A DNA stretch of 64,000 bases from an uncultured Pelagibacteraceae bacterium (GTDB lineage Bacteria > Pseudomonadota > Alphaproteobacteria > Pelagibacterales > Pelagibacteraceae), in assembly GCA_902539745.1 (NCBI GenBank), contig CACBKA010000001.1:110449-174448 (forward strand), in the 5' to 3' direction. The translations under genes were made by a program, and so were the position numbers. Position 1 is the stretch's first letter. Every line of letters starts with the position of its first letter. A model generated the notes under the pieces. The model was not told the origin of the DNA and did not search any database. It saw only the letters and a list, made by a program, of their open reading frames with translations. Positions 37,632 through 46,496 of the stretch are shown piece after piece.

Positions 37632-38016
37632 ATGAAGCTTAAATTACCTTTTTATATTCACAAAGTTGGCGCTGGTTTCCCCTCGCCTGCCACGGATTAT
37701 ATTGAAGATGATGTAGATTTAAACACACATCTAATAAAAAATGCGCCAGCAACGTTCATAATAAGAGTGCAAGGTAAGTCTATGACTAATGTCGGTATCT
37801 ATGATGGAGATTTATTAATTGTTGATAGAAGTATTAATCCAAAAAAATTCGTCAACGGTAATAGCAAATGTAAATGAAGAGCTAGTGGTAAAAACTTTCA
37901 TTAAAGGAAAAAATAATAATTATTTAGCTTCTGGTCCTAATAAAATTGAATTAAGTGAAAATCCTAACGTAATAATTTGGGGAGTAGTTACTTATGTCAT
38001 CCATAAATTACAATAA
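37632..38016 (+). CDS. umuD: UmuD-type mutagenesis peptidase (frame broken at A7)
   Basis: LexA-like S24 protease that forms polymerase V with UmuC after self-cleavage. The first frame gives the cleavage region [12 protein letters not shown] (Ala14-Gly15) and catalytic Ser50 in [20 protein letters not shown], then derails at the A7 run 37841-37847. The rest continues in another frame as [18 protein letters not shown] and ends [11 protein letters not shown]. Removing one A gives a 127-residue protein whose catalytic Lys is at 87, 37 residues after the Ser, exactly the E. coli UmuD spacing (60 and 97). The frame shift is therefore between two parts of one gene. Confidence 0.88.
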
Positions 38017-39274
38017 AAAGAAAATTGCTCTTGTAGACTGTAATTCCTTTTACGTCTCTTGCGAAAGATTATTTAATCCAAAAATACAAAATAAACCTGT
38101 TGTAGTTTTATCAAATAATGACGGATGTGTAATTTCAAGATCTAATGAAGCAAAAGCTTTAGGGATAAGAATGGGAGAACCATATTTTAAAGTAAAAGAA
38201 TTAATCAAAAGAAATGATGTTCATATTTTTTCTTCGAATTATGCATTATATGGTGATCTATCAAGGCGAGTAATGAAAGTTTTAAAAACCTTTTCAACTA
38301 ATGTTGAAATTTATTCTATTGATGAAGCATTTATAGATCTATCTTTTTTAAAAGAAGAAGATGTTGAGAATTACGGAAAAGAGATAAGAAAAAAAGTTTT
38401 AAAATGGACTGGTATACCAACGAGCGTTGGGATTTCAACAACAAAGACGCTTAGTAAAGTAGCAAACCATATTGCTAAAAAGGAAAGAACTGGTGTCATG
38501 TACTTAAACAAAAATATTGATGAAAGATTAAAAAAATTTCCTATTCAAGATGTTTGGGGTGTGGGCAAACAATTGTCGAAGCTATATATAAAAAATGGTA
38601 TAGAAAATGCTTATCAATTAAAATCTGTTTCAAATACCTGGGTAAAAAAAAGCACAAATGTTCTTGGATCAAGAACAGCAATGGAATTACGAGGCGTAAC
38701 TTGTATTGGATTAGAACTTCATGAAGAGAAAAGAAAAAATTGTTGTGTATCAAGATCTTTTGGGAAAAGAATAACGGACTTACAAAAATTAGAAGAAGCT
38801 GTATCAACTTACTGCTTAAATGCTGCTGAAAAAATAAGAGGTGATGATCAAATATGTAGAGGGTTAACGGTATTTATTAGGACTAGTCCTTTTAATAAAA
38901 ATAGAAAATATTACTCAAATTCACAAACTATTGAACTGCCTATTGCTACAAACAATAGTATTGAACTTGTTAAATACGCAAGAAAGATTTTAAAGGGTAT
39001 GTATAAGCCCGGGTATCATTATCAAAAAGCTGGGATTATTTTATCAAAACTAAAAGATGCAGATAAGAATGAAGTAAATTTATTAACACCACTTATGGAT
39101 GATAGATCAAAGACATTAATGAGAGCTATTGATCATACAAATAATAAATATGGTAGACATGCAATAACAATAGCTAGTGCAGGAATACACAAAGGGTGGA
39201 AGATGAGAAGAGAACATTCTTCAAAAATAGATACTGCTTCTTTTAATTATTTGCCTAAAGTAAGTGCGTCATAA
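37994..39274 (+). CDS. umuC: UmuC-type Y-family DNA polymerase (Pol V catalytic subunit)
   Basis: A 426-residue translesion polymerase. The catalytic palm shows [18 protein letters not shown] near residue 12 and [13 protein letters not shown] near 104, with the metal-binding Asp and Glu residues; a thumb/little-finger region follows with [10 protein letters not shown]. It overlaps umuD by 23 bases and shares its SOS box. The gene itself is intact. Confidence 0.95.
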   Translation: MSSINYNKKKIALVDCNSFYVSCERLFNPKIQNKPVVVLSNNDGCVISRSNEAKALGIRMGEPYFKVKELIKRNDVHIFSSNYALYGDLSRRVMKVLKTFSTNVEIYSIDEAFIDLSFLKEEDVENYGKEIRKKVLKWTGIPTSVGISTTKTLSKVANHIAKKERTGVMYLNKNIDERLKKFPIQDVWGVGKQLSKLYIKNGIENAYQLKSVSNTWVKKSTNVLGSRTAMELRGVTCIGLELHEEKRKNCCVSRSFGKRITDLQKLEEAVSTYCLNAAEKIRGDDQICRGLTVFIRTSPFNKNRKYYSNSQTIELPIATNNSIELVKYARKILKGMYKPGYHYQKAGIILSKLKDADKNEVNLLTPLMDDRSKTLMRAIDHTNNKYGRHAITIASAGIHKGWKMRREHSSKIDTASFNYLPKVSAS

Positions 39275-39325
39275 ATATAATAAATCTGGGTTGAAAAAGG
39301 GGTAAGAGATTGATTATAAAAACCC

Positions 39326-40246
39326 ATGGATAAAAACATCTATGTAATACATGAAAACGATGAATGGCTTATTCCATTAAGGGAAAGTTTTAAAAAGATT
39401 AAAGCTCCATTTAAAGAATGGCACATGGACAAAGAAAGCTTCGACTTTAAAAAATCTCCACCTAATGGAATTTTTTATAACAGAATGAGTGCAAGTGCAC
39501 ATTCACGGGGCCACAGATATGCGCCGGAAAATACAAAAGACGTACTTAGTTGGTTAGAAAAAGATAAAAAAAGAATTGTGAATAATTCAAGAGCTTTAGA
39601 ACTAGAAATAAGTAAACAAAAACAATATGAGGAATTAAAAAAATTCAATATAAATTTTCCGGAAACTTATTATGCTAAAAACAAAAATGAGATCTTAGAA
39701 AAATCAAAAAATTTTAAAAAATCATTTATTACAAAACACAATAGAGGTGGAAGAGGTCTAGGAGTAAAATATTTTAAAAATACGAGTGAACTTGAAAAAT
39801 ATATTAATGGAGATTTTGAAGATTCAATTGATGGAATTACTTTATTACAAGAATATATTGAGTCTGATCCAAAAGTAATCACAAGAGTGGAGTTTGTAAA
39901 TGGAAAGTTTTTATATGCTGTACAAGTTGATGCTAGTGATGGTTTTGAACTATGCCCTGCTGATGCCTGTAATGTCGAAGAAAAGTTTTGTCCAACAAAT
40001 CCAGATGGAAATAAATTTATGATAGTAAAAGATTATAAAAATCTAGAACTTAAAAAATATGAAGATTTGCTTAAATCAAATGGTATTGAGATAGCAGGAA
40101 TTGAATATATTAAAGGTATAGATGGAAAACATTATACTTATGATATCAATACAAACACAAATTATAATTCAATTGCAGAGAGAAAGAGTAATTTAAAAGG
40201 AATGGATTCTATTGCATCATTTCTTTATAATGAATTAAGAAAGTAA
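39326..40246 (+). CDS. RimK/GshB-like ATP-grasp ligase of unknown substrate
   Basis: A 306-residue ATP-grasp protein. A first domain (about 1-95) precedes the nucleotide-binding part with SFITKHNRGGRGLGVKYF near 133-150 and a late metal-binding TYDINTNTNYN near 279-289. It most resembles RimK/glutathione synthetase-like carboxylate-amine ligases that join amino acids by an acyl-phosphate intermediate, but no substrate signature is clear. It stands between umuC and the riboswitch-controlled thiV with no coupling to either. Confidence 0.7.
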   Translation: MDKNIYVIHENDEWLIPLRESFKKIKAPFKEWHMDKESFDFKKSPPNGIFYNRMSASAHSRGHRYAPENTKDVLSWLEKDKKRIVNNSRALELEISKQKQYEELKKFNINFPETYYAKNKNEILEKSKNFKKSFITKHNRGGRGLGVKYFKNTSELEKYINGDFEDSIDGITLLQEYIESDPKVITRVEFVNGKFLYAVQVDASDGFELCPADACNVEEKFCPTNPDGNKFMIVKDYKNLELKKYEDLLKSNGIEIAGIEYIKGIDGKHYTYDINTNTNYNSIAERKSNLKGMDSIASFLYNELRK

Positions 40247-40248
40247 TT

Positions 40249-40310
40249 TAAGGGGTGTCTATCAAGACTGAGATTATACCCTAGAACCTGACCGGTAATT
40301 CAGTGAGGGA
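40249..40310 (+). promoter_or_regulatory. TPP (thiamin pyrophosphate) riboswitch
   Basis: The conserved thi-box elements occur in order: GGGGTGTC at 40252-40259, CTGAGATTATACCC at 40268-40281, AACCTGA at 40285-40291 and, at the 3' end, GAGGGA at 40305-40310. The optional P3 arm is minimal, so this is a compact version. The final GAGGGA is also the ribosome binding site for the ATG at 40314, so ligand binding should directly hide the start site. Confidence 0.93.
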
Positions 40311-40313
40311 TAA

Positions 40314-41741
40314 ATGGAAAAAACATTTTTTTTACAGCAAAGTTCAGCATTAACAATATTAATTATATCAAGCTTCCTGTTTGCATTTATCGGAATTTTT
40401 TACTCAAGAAAATATAGAGGATCATCTAACTATTTAACAGCAGGGCGAAAAATTGGAACTTTGTCATTAACAACAAGTCTTGTAGCTTCAGCGTTAGGTG
40501 CGTGGATTTTATTTGGGCCTGCATCTGCAGCGACTTGGGGAGGCATAGGAGCTGTAATAGGTTATGCATTAGGAACAGCCTTTCCAATGATTGCATTAAT
40601 TTTTCTTGGAAAAAAAATACGGAAGGTCTTCCCTAAAGGTATTACTTTTACCCAATATATTTTTTATAAAATTGGTAAAAAACTATTTAAATTTATAATT
40701 TTTCTAAGTATTTTTTATATGTTTATTTTTTTATGTGCTGAGATTACAGCCGTAGCAATATTAATAAATTATATTTCTAGCACACCTTTGTGGTTGACGG
40801 CCTCTCTAGTAATTATTTCAACATTAATTTATACTCTCTACGGAGGTTTAAGAGCTTCTATTATAACAGATAATCTTCAGTTTTTTATAGTAGTAGCTTT
40901 ATTGCTTATTTGTTTGTTTAATATTTTTAGTTCAGACTTGATAGCTTCGAAAGAATTATCCAGTAGTTCTTTAAATTTATTAAGTGGTAATTATATCCCA
41001 AATTATACATCTGGAATAACTTTTTTTATAGCCGTAGCGGCAACTAATCTTTTCCATCAAGGAAATTGGCAAAGAGTTTTTGCAGCAAAAGATTATAATG
41101 TTTTAAAAAGAAGTCTTAAATTTTCATTTATGATAATTATACCAACAGTTTTTATTATGGGTATAACTGGAATATTTGCGATCTCTCTAGATGATAAAAT
41201 TAATCCAGACCTTGCTTTTTTTTATTTGTTATTAAAAGAAAACTCAGAAATTATTGCAGTAGCTGTGATTATTTTGGCAATATCGCTTACAGTAAGTACA
41301 CTTGATACATTAATAAATGGTATTTCAAGTTTAATAATTGTTGATGGAAAAAAGATAAGTAAAAATATAAATTCATCAAATTTTGTAATAATTATTCTTT
41401 CAATTATTGCTCTATTTGTTGCTTCAAAGGGATTTAGTATTTTATACTTATTTTTATTAGCAGATCTTTTATGTTGTGCTGCTGTCTTTCCAGTATTTTA
41501 TGGTTTCTTTAAAAAGAAAATTATTGAATCGGATTTAATATTATCAATTGTTATCGGATTAGTTTTAGGCTTATTATTTTTTCCAAATACTAGTTTTACA
41601 AACAGTTTGTTAGTAGGTGGGCTTATAAATAATGAGTTTTTTCCTGTGATAATAAAAAATTACTTGTTATTTTGGTCTTTCTTGATAGCTACAATAGCAC
41701 CTGCAGTTACAGTATTGTTTAAATATATTCCTTCAAAATAG
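40314..41741 (+). CDS. thiV: SSS-family thiamin-precursor transporter (ThiV type)
   Basis: A 475-residue sodium:solute symporter with about 13 membrane spans. LTAGRKIGTLSLTTSLVASA near residues 42-60 and the ATNLFHQGNWQRVFAAKD segment near 246-263 are typical of the family. Its control by a TPP riboswitch identifies the cargo as thiamin-related. In SAR11 a riboswitch-linked SSS protein, ThiV, has been proposed to import the pyrimidine precursor HMP, which these cells require. Assignment to ThiV rests on that published link plus the riboswitch seen here. Confidence 0.85.
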   Translation: MEKTFFLQQSSALTILIISSFLFAFIGIFYSRKYRGSSNYLTAGRKIGTLSLTTSLVASALGAWILFGPASAATWGGIGAVIGYALGTAFPMIALIFLGKKIRKVFPKGITFTQYIFYKIGKKLFKFIIFLSIFYMFIFLCAEITAVAILINYISSTPLWLTASLVIISTLIYTLYGGLRASIITDNLQFFIVVALLLICLFNIFSSDLIASKELSSSSLNLLSGNYIPNYTSGITFFIAVAATNLFHQGNWQRVFAAKDYNVLKRSLKFSFMIIIPTVFIMGITGIFAISLDDKINPDLAFFYLLLKENSEIIAVAVIILAISLTVSTLDTLINGISSLIIVDGKKISKNINSSNFVIIILSIIALFVASKGFSILYLFLLADLLCCAAVFPVFYGFFKKKIIESDLILSIVIGLVLGLLFFPNTSFTNSLLVGGLINNEFFPVIIKNYLLFWSFLIATIAPAVTVLFKYIPSK

Positions 41742-42852
41742 ACGACGCAATTTCAGATGATTTGTCTGTTTTAAAATTGCTAATAATGGACTGTGTCTTA
41801 TCTAATTGATTTTTTAAAGCAGTTTTATCATTCATTAATTTGTCAACAGTATTATAAATGTCATTAGCATTACATTTAGATTGTAATAATTCAGGGATTA
41901 CTTCTTCTCCTGCTGCAATATTAACAATATTAGCAAATTTTACCTTAACTAGCATTTTAACAATAAAAAAATTAATTGTTCCCATCTTATAAATAATAAT
42001 TGAAGGAACTTTTGAATTACAAATCTCTAAAGAAATTGTTCCTGATTTAGCTACAGCAAATACTGATGATTTTAATATATGTGATTTAATTTTTCCGTCA
42101 GCTATAGCACCACAGTTTTTTAATCCTTCGTCTAAAAGTTGTTTTTGAAGTAACTGAACGTGTTCTTGAGTAGAATGAAATACAAAAAAAAGATCCTTAT
42201 ATTTCATATTCATTTTTTTTATAAATTCAAATAAAATTGGAGTTAAAATATTTATTTCGGATATCCTGCTGCCAGGAAATATTGAAAATATCTTTTTATT
42301 TTCTTTTATGATTTGACTTATATCAACTTTACTTTTTTCTTCATCTTCCAATAACGGATGACCAACAAAAGTTGATTTTATTTGCTCTTTATCAAAATAT
42401 TTTTTTTCAAATGGAAATAATAATAAAATATGATCAAGAAATAACTTAAGTTGTTTAACCCTATGTTCTCTCCATACCCAAACTTGTGGGGCAACAAAAT
42501 GAATTGTTTTTATATTCGGATCTTTTTTTTTAACTTCTTTAGCTACTCGAAGTGTAAAGTCTGGACTATCAACGGAAAAAAGAATATCTGGCTTAAATTT
42601 AAGGATTTCATTCACAGTTTCATTTATTTTTCTCTTAATTTTAAAAAGATTGAGAAAAACTTTAGTAAATCCTAAATAAGTAATTTCTTTTAAGTCATAA
42701 AGTGACTTTATACCAAGACCTTTCAAATACTCACCACCAACACTTAAATATTGAATATCTGATCTTGTGCTTTTAAATTTAGAAATAACTTTTGAAGCTA
42801 ATTTATCTCCAGATGGTTCACCAGTTAGAATAAATATTTTTTTCATCCCCAA
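41719..42852 (-). CDS. lpxB: Lipid-A-disaccharide synthase
   Basis: A 377-residue GT19 glycosyltransferase that joins UDP-diacylglucosamine and lipid X. ILTGEPSGDKLASKVI is at the N-terminus, SVDSPDFTLRVAK and QVWVWREHRVKQL follow, and VAKSGTISLEICNSKVPSIIIYK is in the donor-binding half. It overlaps the convergent thiV end by 23 bases and follows msrA by overlap. Together with lpxD, lpxA and lpxI it shows a lipid A pathway. Confidence 0.93.
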   Translation of the reverse strand: MGMKKIFILTGEPSGDKLASKVISKFKSTRSDIQYLSVGGEYLKGLGIKSLYDLKEITYLGFTKVFLNLFKIKRKINETVNEILKFKPDILFSVDSPDFTLRVAKEVKKKDPNIKTIHFVAPQVWVWREHRVKQLKLFLDHILLLFPFEKKYFDKEQIKSTFVGHPLLEDEEKSKVDISQIIKENKKIFSIFPGSRISEINILTPILFEFIKKMNMKYKDLFFVFHSTQEHVQLLQKQLLDEGLKNCGAIADGKIKSHILKSSVFAVAKSGTISLEICNSKVPSIIIYKMGTINFFIVKMLVKVKFANIVNIAAGEEVIPELLQSKCNANDIYNTVDKLMNDKTALKNQLDKTQSIISNFKTDKSSEIASSILKEYI

Positions 42853-43415
42853 ATTTTGTTTAACACTTCTTCTCTTTGACAGCCTCTTTTGTACATCAGA
42901 TACCTTATGAAATTCTTTTCATAATAATCCTGATGGTATGTCTCTGCCATATAAAATTCCTTGAAATTTTTAACGTAAGTAACAACTTTTTTATTAAATT
43001 TATTTTCAATATTCTTAATTGAAGTCTCTATAATTTTCTTCTGATCAGTATTTTTATAAAAGACTACTGACTTATAACTTTCACCTTTGTCACAAAATTG
43101 ACCGTCGGCATCAAAGGGATCAATGTTAACCCAAAAAATTTCTAAGAGCTTTTCAAAGTTTGTGATTGATGGGTCATAAGTAATTTCTAAAGTTTCATAG
43201 TGACCAGTGGTATTCTTAACAACATCTTTGTATTTTGGATTTTTTACATGCCCGCCAGAGTATCCGGAGATGGTTTCGATAACTCCTTCAACTTTATCAA
43301 ATGACTCTTCCATGCACCAAAAACACCCACCAGCAAAATATACCTTTTTAATATTTGAGGCATATAAGTTTGTTGATAAAATTATGAAGAAAAATGTTAA
43401 GAATGTTTTTTTCAT
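42843..43415 (-). CDS. msrA: Peptide methionine sulfoxide reductase MsrA, exported form
   Basis: A 190-residue MsrA with catalytic Cys in FAGGCFWCMEESFDKVEG and the C-terminal YHQDYYEKN segment. The first ~19 residues (MKKTFLTFFFIILSTNLYA) form a signal peptide, so it repairs oxidised methionine in the periplasm rather than the cytosol. It overlaps lpxB by 10 bases and the sugar-dehydrogenase-like gene by four. Confidence 0.92.
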   Translation of the reverse strand: MKKTFLTFFFIILSTNLYASNIKKVYFAGGCFWCMEESFDKVEGVIETISGYSGGHVKNPKYKDVVKNTTGHYETLEITYDPSITNFEKLLEIFWVNIDPFDADGQFCDKGESYKSVVFYKNTDQKKIIETSIKNIENKFNKKVVTYVKNFKEFYMAETYHQDYYEKNFIRYLMYKRGCQREEVLNKIWG

Positions 43416-44473
43416 TTATACATTCTCCATAGCTCTCCATTATCTGACAACATGTATAGCTCGCCAGTTTCCTTTTGTATCTTGACATCTCTTATCCTTC
43501 CAATATTTCCTTGAAAAATTATTTGTTCACTTATGAATTCATTGTCTTTAAACTTTATTTTTCTTAATGATTGATCTTTAAGCGAGGTTATTAAAGCATC
43601 TCCATTCCATTCTTTAAATTCATCACCTTTATATATAGCCATCGCACTAACAGCTATTGAAGGAACCCAGTATTTAATCGCTTTAGTAAAACCCGGTTTC
43701 CATTTAGGTCCAATTTTTGTACCTGAGTAGTTTGTTCCACCCCACCCCAATATTTTCCAACCATAATTTTCTCCATGATTAGCTGTACCAAACCAATCGC
43801 CACCCTTTGCCCCATGATTTGTCATATAAATTTTATTATCAAAAGGAGATAATGCTAATCCTTGAGGATTTCTTACTCCAATTTGATAAATCTCAGGTAA
43901 CCAGTTTTCTTTACCTTTAAACTTGGGATTATCTTTGGGTATAGATCCGTCTAGATTTATTCTTATAATACTTCCAGGATGTTTTGAGGCGTCCTGTGCA
44001 ATCATACCTTTCCCTCTTTCGCCAGCTGAAATATATAAATGATTATTTTTTTTAACTATTCTAGAGCCAAAATGGTATCCGGAGTCTATAGGTGGATCGG
44101 CTCTGAAAATATTTTTAAATTTAATTTTGTTAACATTAAATCGACCTTTTGCAACAGAAGTACTTGTTTTCCAACCATCTACTTTTTCGGAGTATGATAA
44201 ATATACGTTTTTGTCATCATAGAGCACATCAAGTAGACCTCCTTGGCCATCCTCAAGAACAGACAAATTATGTTTAATTTCAGATATGGTTTTATTTTTA
44301 AGATCTAAATGAAATAATTTACCTTTTTTTTCCGTAAAAAGAATACTGTTTTGATCTATGAAAGATAAACTCCAGGGTTTGTTCATGCCCTCAACAATCT
44401 TTTCTAATTTAGCTTCAAATCCAAATAAGTTTGCAATACTTAAAAAATATATTATTAAGATTATTTTTTTCAT
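43412..44473 (-). CDS. Exported PQQ-dependent sugar dehydrogenase-like beta-propeller
   Basis: A 353-residue GSDH-family (YliI/soluble glucose dehydrogenase type) six-bladed propeller with signal peptide MKKIILIIYFLSIANLFG. Family segments include MNKPWSLSF, DGQGGLLDVLYD, HFGSRIV, GVRNPQGLALSP and GENYGWKI. It may oxidise aldose sugars if PQQ is available; whether this organism has PQQ is not shown. It is inserted with msrA between lpxB and lpxI. Confidence 0.85.
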   Translation of the reverse strand: MKKIILIIYFLSIANLFGFEAKLEKIVEGMNKPWSLSFIDQNSILFTEKKGKLFHLDLKNKTISEIKHNLSVLEDGQGGLLDVLYDDKNVYLSYSEKVDGWKTSTSVAKGRFNVNKIKFKNIFRADPPIDSGYHFGSRIVKKNNHLYISAGERGKGMIAQDASKHPGSIIRINLDGSIPKDNPKFKGKENWLPEIYQIGVRNPQGLALSPFDNKIYMTNHGAKGGDWFGTANHGENYGWKILGWGGTNYSGTKIGPKWKPGFTKAIKYWVPSIAVSAMAIYKGDEFKEWNGDALITSLKDQSLRKIKFKDNEFISEQIIFQGNIGRIRDVKIQKETGELYMLSDNGELWRMYK

Positions 44474-45264
44474 TTCGCTATAAGAAACATTTTGTTTTTA
44501 TTTGCAAAATTGATACATTTCTTTTTCTCAAGTAAAATATTACTTTTGCTTTTAAGAACGATTCCTTTTAAACCTGCAGATTTACATTGAATGAATGTCT
44601 TGTATCCAACAGTTGGCAAATCAATTCTTAGATCTTGTTTCTTTTTAGGAAACTTAACAAGAACTCCTTTATTTTTAATCTTAAATTTTTTACATTTTTT
44701 TAACATCGCTTTTGTGCCACCTCTTCCTTCAATTGCTATAACTTTGTTGTCTTTAACCACTGTCCCCTGACTATAGTTGTACTGCCCCAGTCTATTTAAA
44801 GTTCTTATAGCTTTATCAATGTCTCTATTATTTTCTTTATTTGGTTTCGTAATTGTGAAGTTACCTTTTTTTAATGAAAGTTCTGGATTAAAAGTAAGCG
44901 AACTAATTGTTTTAATTTTTTCCTTAGAAAGTATTTTGATTATTTCTTTTAATATTGCTGCATCTCCAAGTTTAGAGCTTTTAATTATTCTAGGCATATA
45001 ATAAATACCTTTTAAATCTAATTTGAGCTTTGAAAAATTCGGTTTTTTGACGCTCCCAGCAAAAATAACTTTTTTACAGTTATTTTCTTTCAGAATATTG
45101 ATAATTTTTCCAAACTGCCCAATAGATACAGTAAAACAATTTTTCTCTCTTTTGAAAATTCTATTTTTAGTAAGATCAATAATTAAATATTTTTTTTTCT
45201 TTTTTTTTACTTTCTTTAAAATTTCTTTGGGAAAAGATGTTTCACCAAATATTAATCCAATCAT
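44470..45264 (-). CDS. lpxI: UDP-2,3-diacylglucosamine pyrophosphatase (LpxI)
   Basis: A 264-residue LpxI (DUF1009) protein, which replaces LpxH in alphaproteobacteria and forms lipid X. Family segments are VIFAGSVKKPNFSKLKLD, GDAAILKEIIKIL, a central QGTVVKDNKVIAIEGRGGT and LRIDLPTVGYKTF. It lies directly after lpxA, sharing one base. Confidence 0.9.
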   Translation of the reverse strand: MIGLIFGETSFPKEILKKVKKKKKKYLIIDLTKNRIFKREKNCFTVSIGQFGKIINILKENNCKKVIFAGSVKKPNFSKLKLDLKGIYYMPRIIKSSKLGDAAILKEIIKILSKEKIKTISSLTFNPELSLKKGNFTITKPNKENNRDIDKAIRTLNRLGQYNYSQGTVVKDNKVIAIEGRGGTKAMLKKCKKFKIKNKGVLVKFPKKKQDLRIDLPTVGYKTFIQCKSAGLKGIVLKSKSNILLEKKKCINFANKNKMFLIAK

Positions 45265-46046
45265 TATTCAGATAAAGGTGTGCAAATAGGTCTTTTCTTG
45301 TCTTTTTCAATAAATTTAGTCACCTCTTGCACCAATTCATTAGCTTTAAATTCGCCATTAATTTTATTTAGGTTCTCCTGCAAATTGTTTGTTGAAAAAA
45401 TTTTTTTATAAGCTTGATCTAATTCTAGAATTTTTTTGTTATCATATTTCTTTCTTCTAAGACCAATTAGGTTAATTCCTTTCAGGTAATTTCTATTTCC
45501 GAACGATAGACCAAATGGAATTACATCTTTCAAGACACCCGTCATTCCTCCTATCATTGCTAATCTTCCAATTCTTGTAAATTGTTGAACAGCAGAATTT
45601 CCTCCTATAACAACTGAGTCTTCTATAGTCACATGTCCTCCTAAAGGGACATTATTTGCAATTACTACATTATTACCAATCACACAGTCGTGAGCTACAT
45701 GTGAAGAAATCATAAATAAACAATTATTACCTATTATTGTTTTACTACCACCACCAGAAGTACCAGGATTTACGGTCACGTACTCTCTTATTACGTTGTA
45801 GTCACCTATTTCTAAACTATTATTTTCCCCCTTATACTTTAAATCTTGGGGTTGAGTTCCAATGCTTGCAAATGGGAATATTTTTGTATTCTTTCCAATT
45901 TTAGTATTTCCTTCTATGTGAACATTTGAAACTAGCTCAACACCATCTTTTAATTCAACATTTGGACCGACAAATGAAAAAGGTCCAATTTTTACATCCT
46001 TACCTATTTTAGCTTTGCTGTCTATTACGCTTGACTTATGAATCAT
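45264..46046 (-). CDS. lpxA: UDP-N-acetylglucosamine acyltransferase
   Basis: A 260-residue left-handed beta-helix protein built from hexapeptide repeats (for example IGKDVKIGPFSFVGPNVEL), with the catalytic His in MISSHVAHDCVIG and a C-terminal helical part starting NLIGLRRKKYD. It performs the first step of lipid A synthesis. It overlaps fabZ by four bases. Confidence 0.95.
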   Translation of the reverse strand: MIHKSSVIDSKAKIGKDVKIGPFSFVGPNVELKDGVELVSNVHIEGNTKIGKNTKIFPFASIGTQPQDLKYKGENNSLEIGDYNVIREYVTVNPGTSGGGSKTIIGNNCLFMISSHVAHDCVIGNNVVIANNVPLGGHVTIEDSVVIGGNSAVQQFTRIGRLAMIGGMTGVLKDVIPFGLSFGNRNYLKGINLIGLRRKKYDNKKILELDQAYKKIFSTNNLQENLNKINGEFKANELVQEVTKFIEKDKKRPICTPLSE

Positions 46047-46495
46047 TTATTTCTTTCAACTATTGTTGCTGCCCATTCAGCATCAGCGACTTTTTTTCCA
46101 TCTATTTTTGCTACACCTTTATATTTCCAAACTCTTCCGTGAGATCTAATTGCTTCAATGTCTAAATGAAGTTCACAATCAGGCATTACTGGACTTCTAA
46201 ATCTAGCTTTGTCAACACTCATTAAATAAACTAATTTATTTTCATATTCTTTTTTGTCTATTCCATGTGCAGTCAATGCTGCTGCAGCTTGTCCAAAAGC
46301 TTCCACAATTAATACTCCTGGCATAACAGGCTGACCAGGAAAATGTCCATCAAAGAAAAATTTACCTTTTTTAATATCTACTATTGCTGTTGCAGATTTA
46401 AGTGGAACCACATTAATCAATCTATCAATTAAAAGCATTGGCTCCCTATGAGGAAGGAGACTTAAAATTTCTTCTTTTGATATTGTATTAGACAT
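46043..46495 (-). CDS. fabZ: 3-hydroxyacyl-ACP dehydratase FabZ
   Basis: A 150-residue hot-dog-fold enzyme. LPHREPMLLIDRL opens the domain and FFDGHFPGQPVMPGVLIVEA carries the active-site His and Glu. It supplies unsaturated acyl chains and sits in the lpxD-fabZ-lpxA block as usual. Confidence 0.95.
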   Translation of the reverse strand: MSNTISKEEILSLLPHREPMLLIDRLINVVPLKSATAIVDIKKGKFFFDGHFPGQPVMPGVLIVEAFGQAAAALTAHGIDKKEYENKLVYLMSVDKARFRSPVMPDCELHLDIEAIRSHGRVWKYKGVAKIDGKKVADAEWAATIVERNK

Positions 46496-46496
46496 T

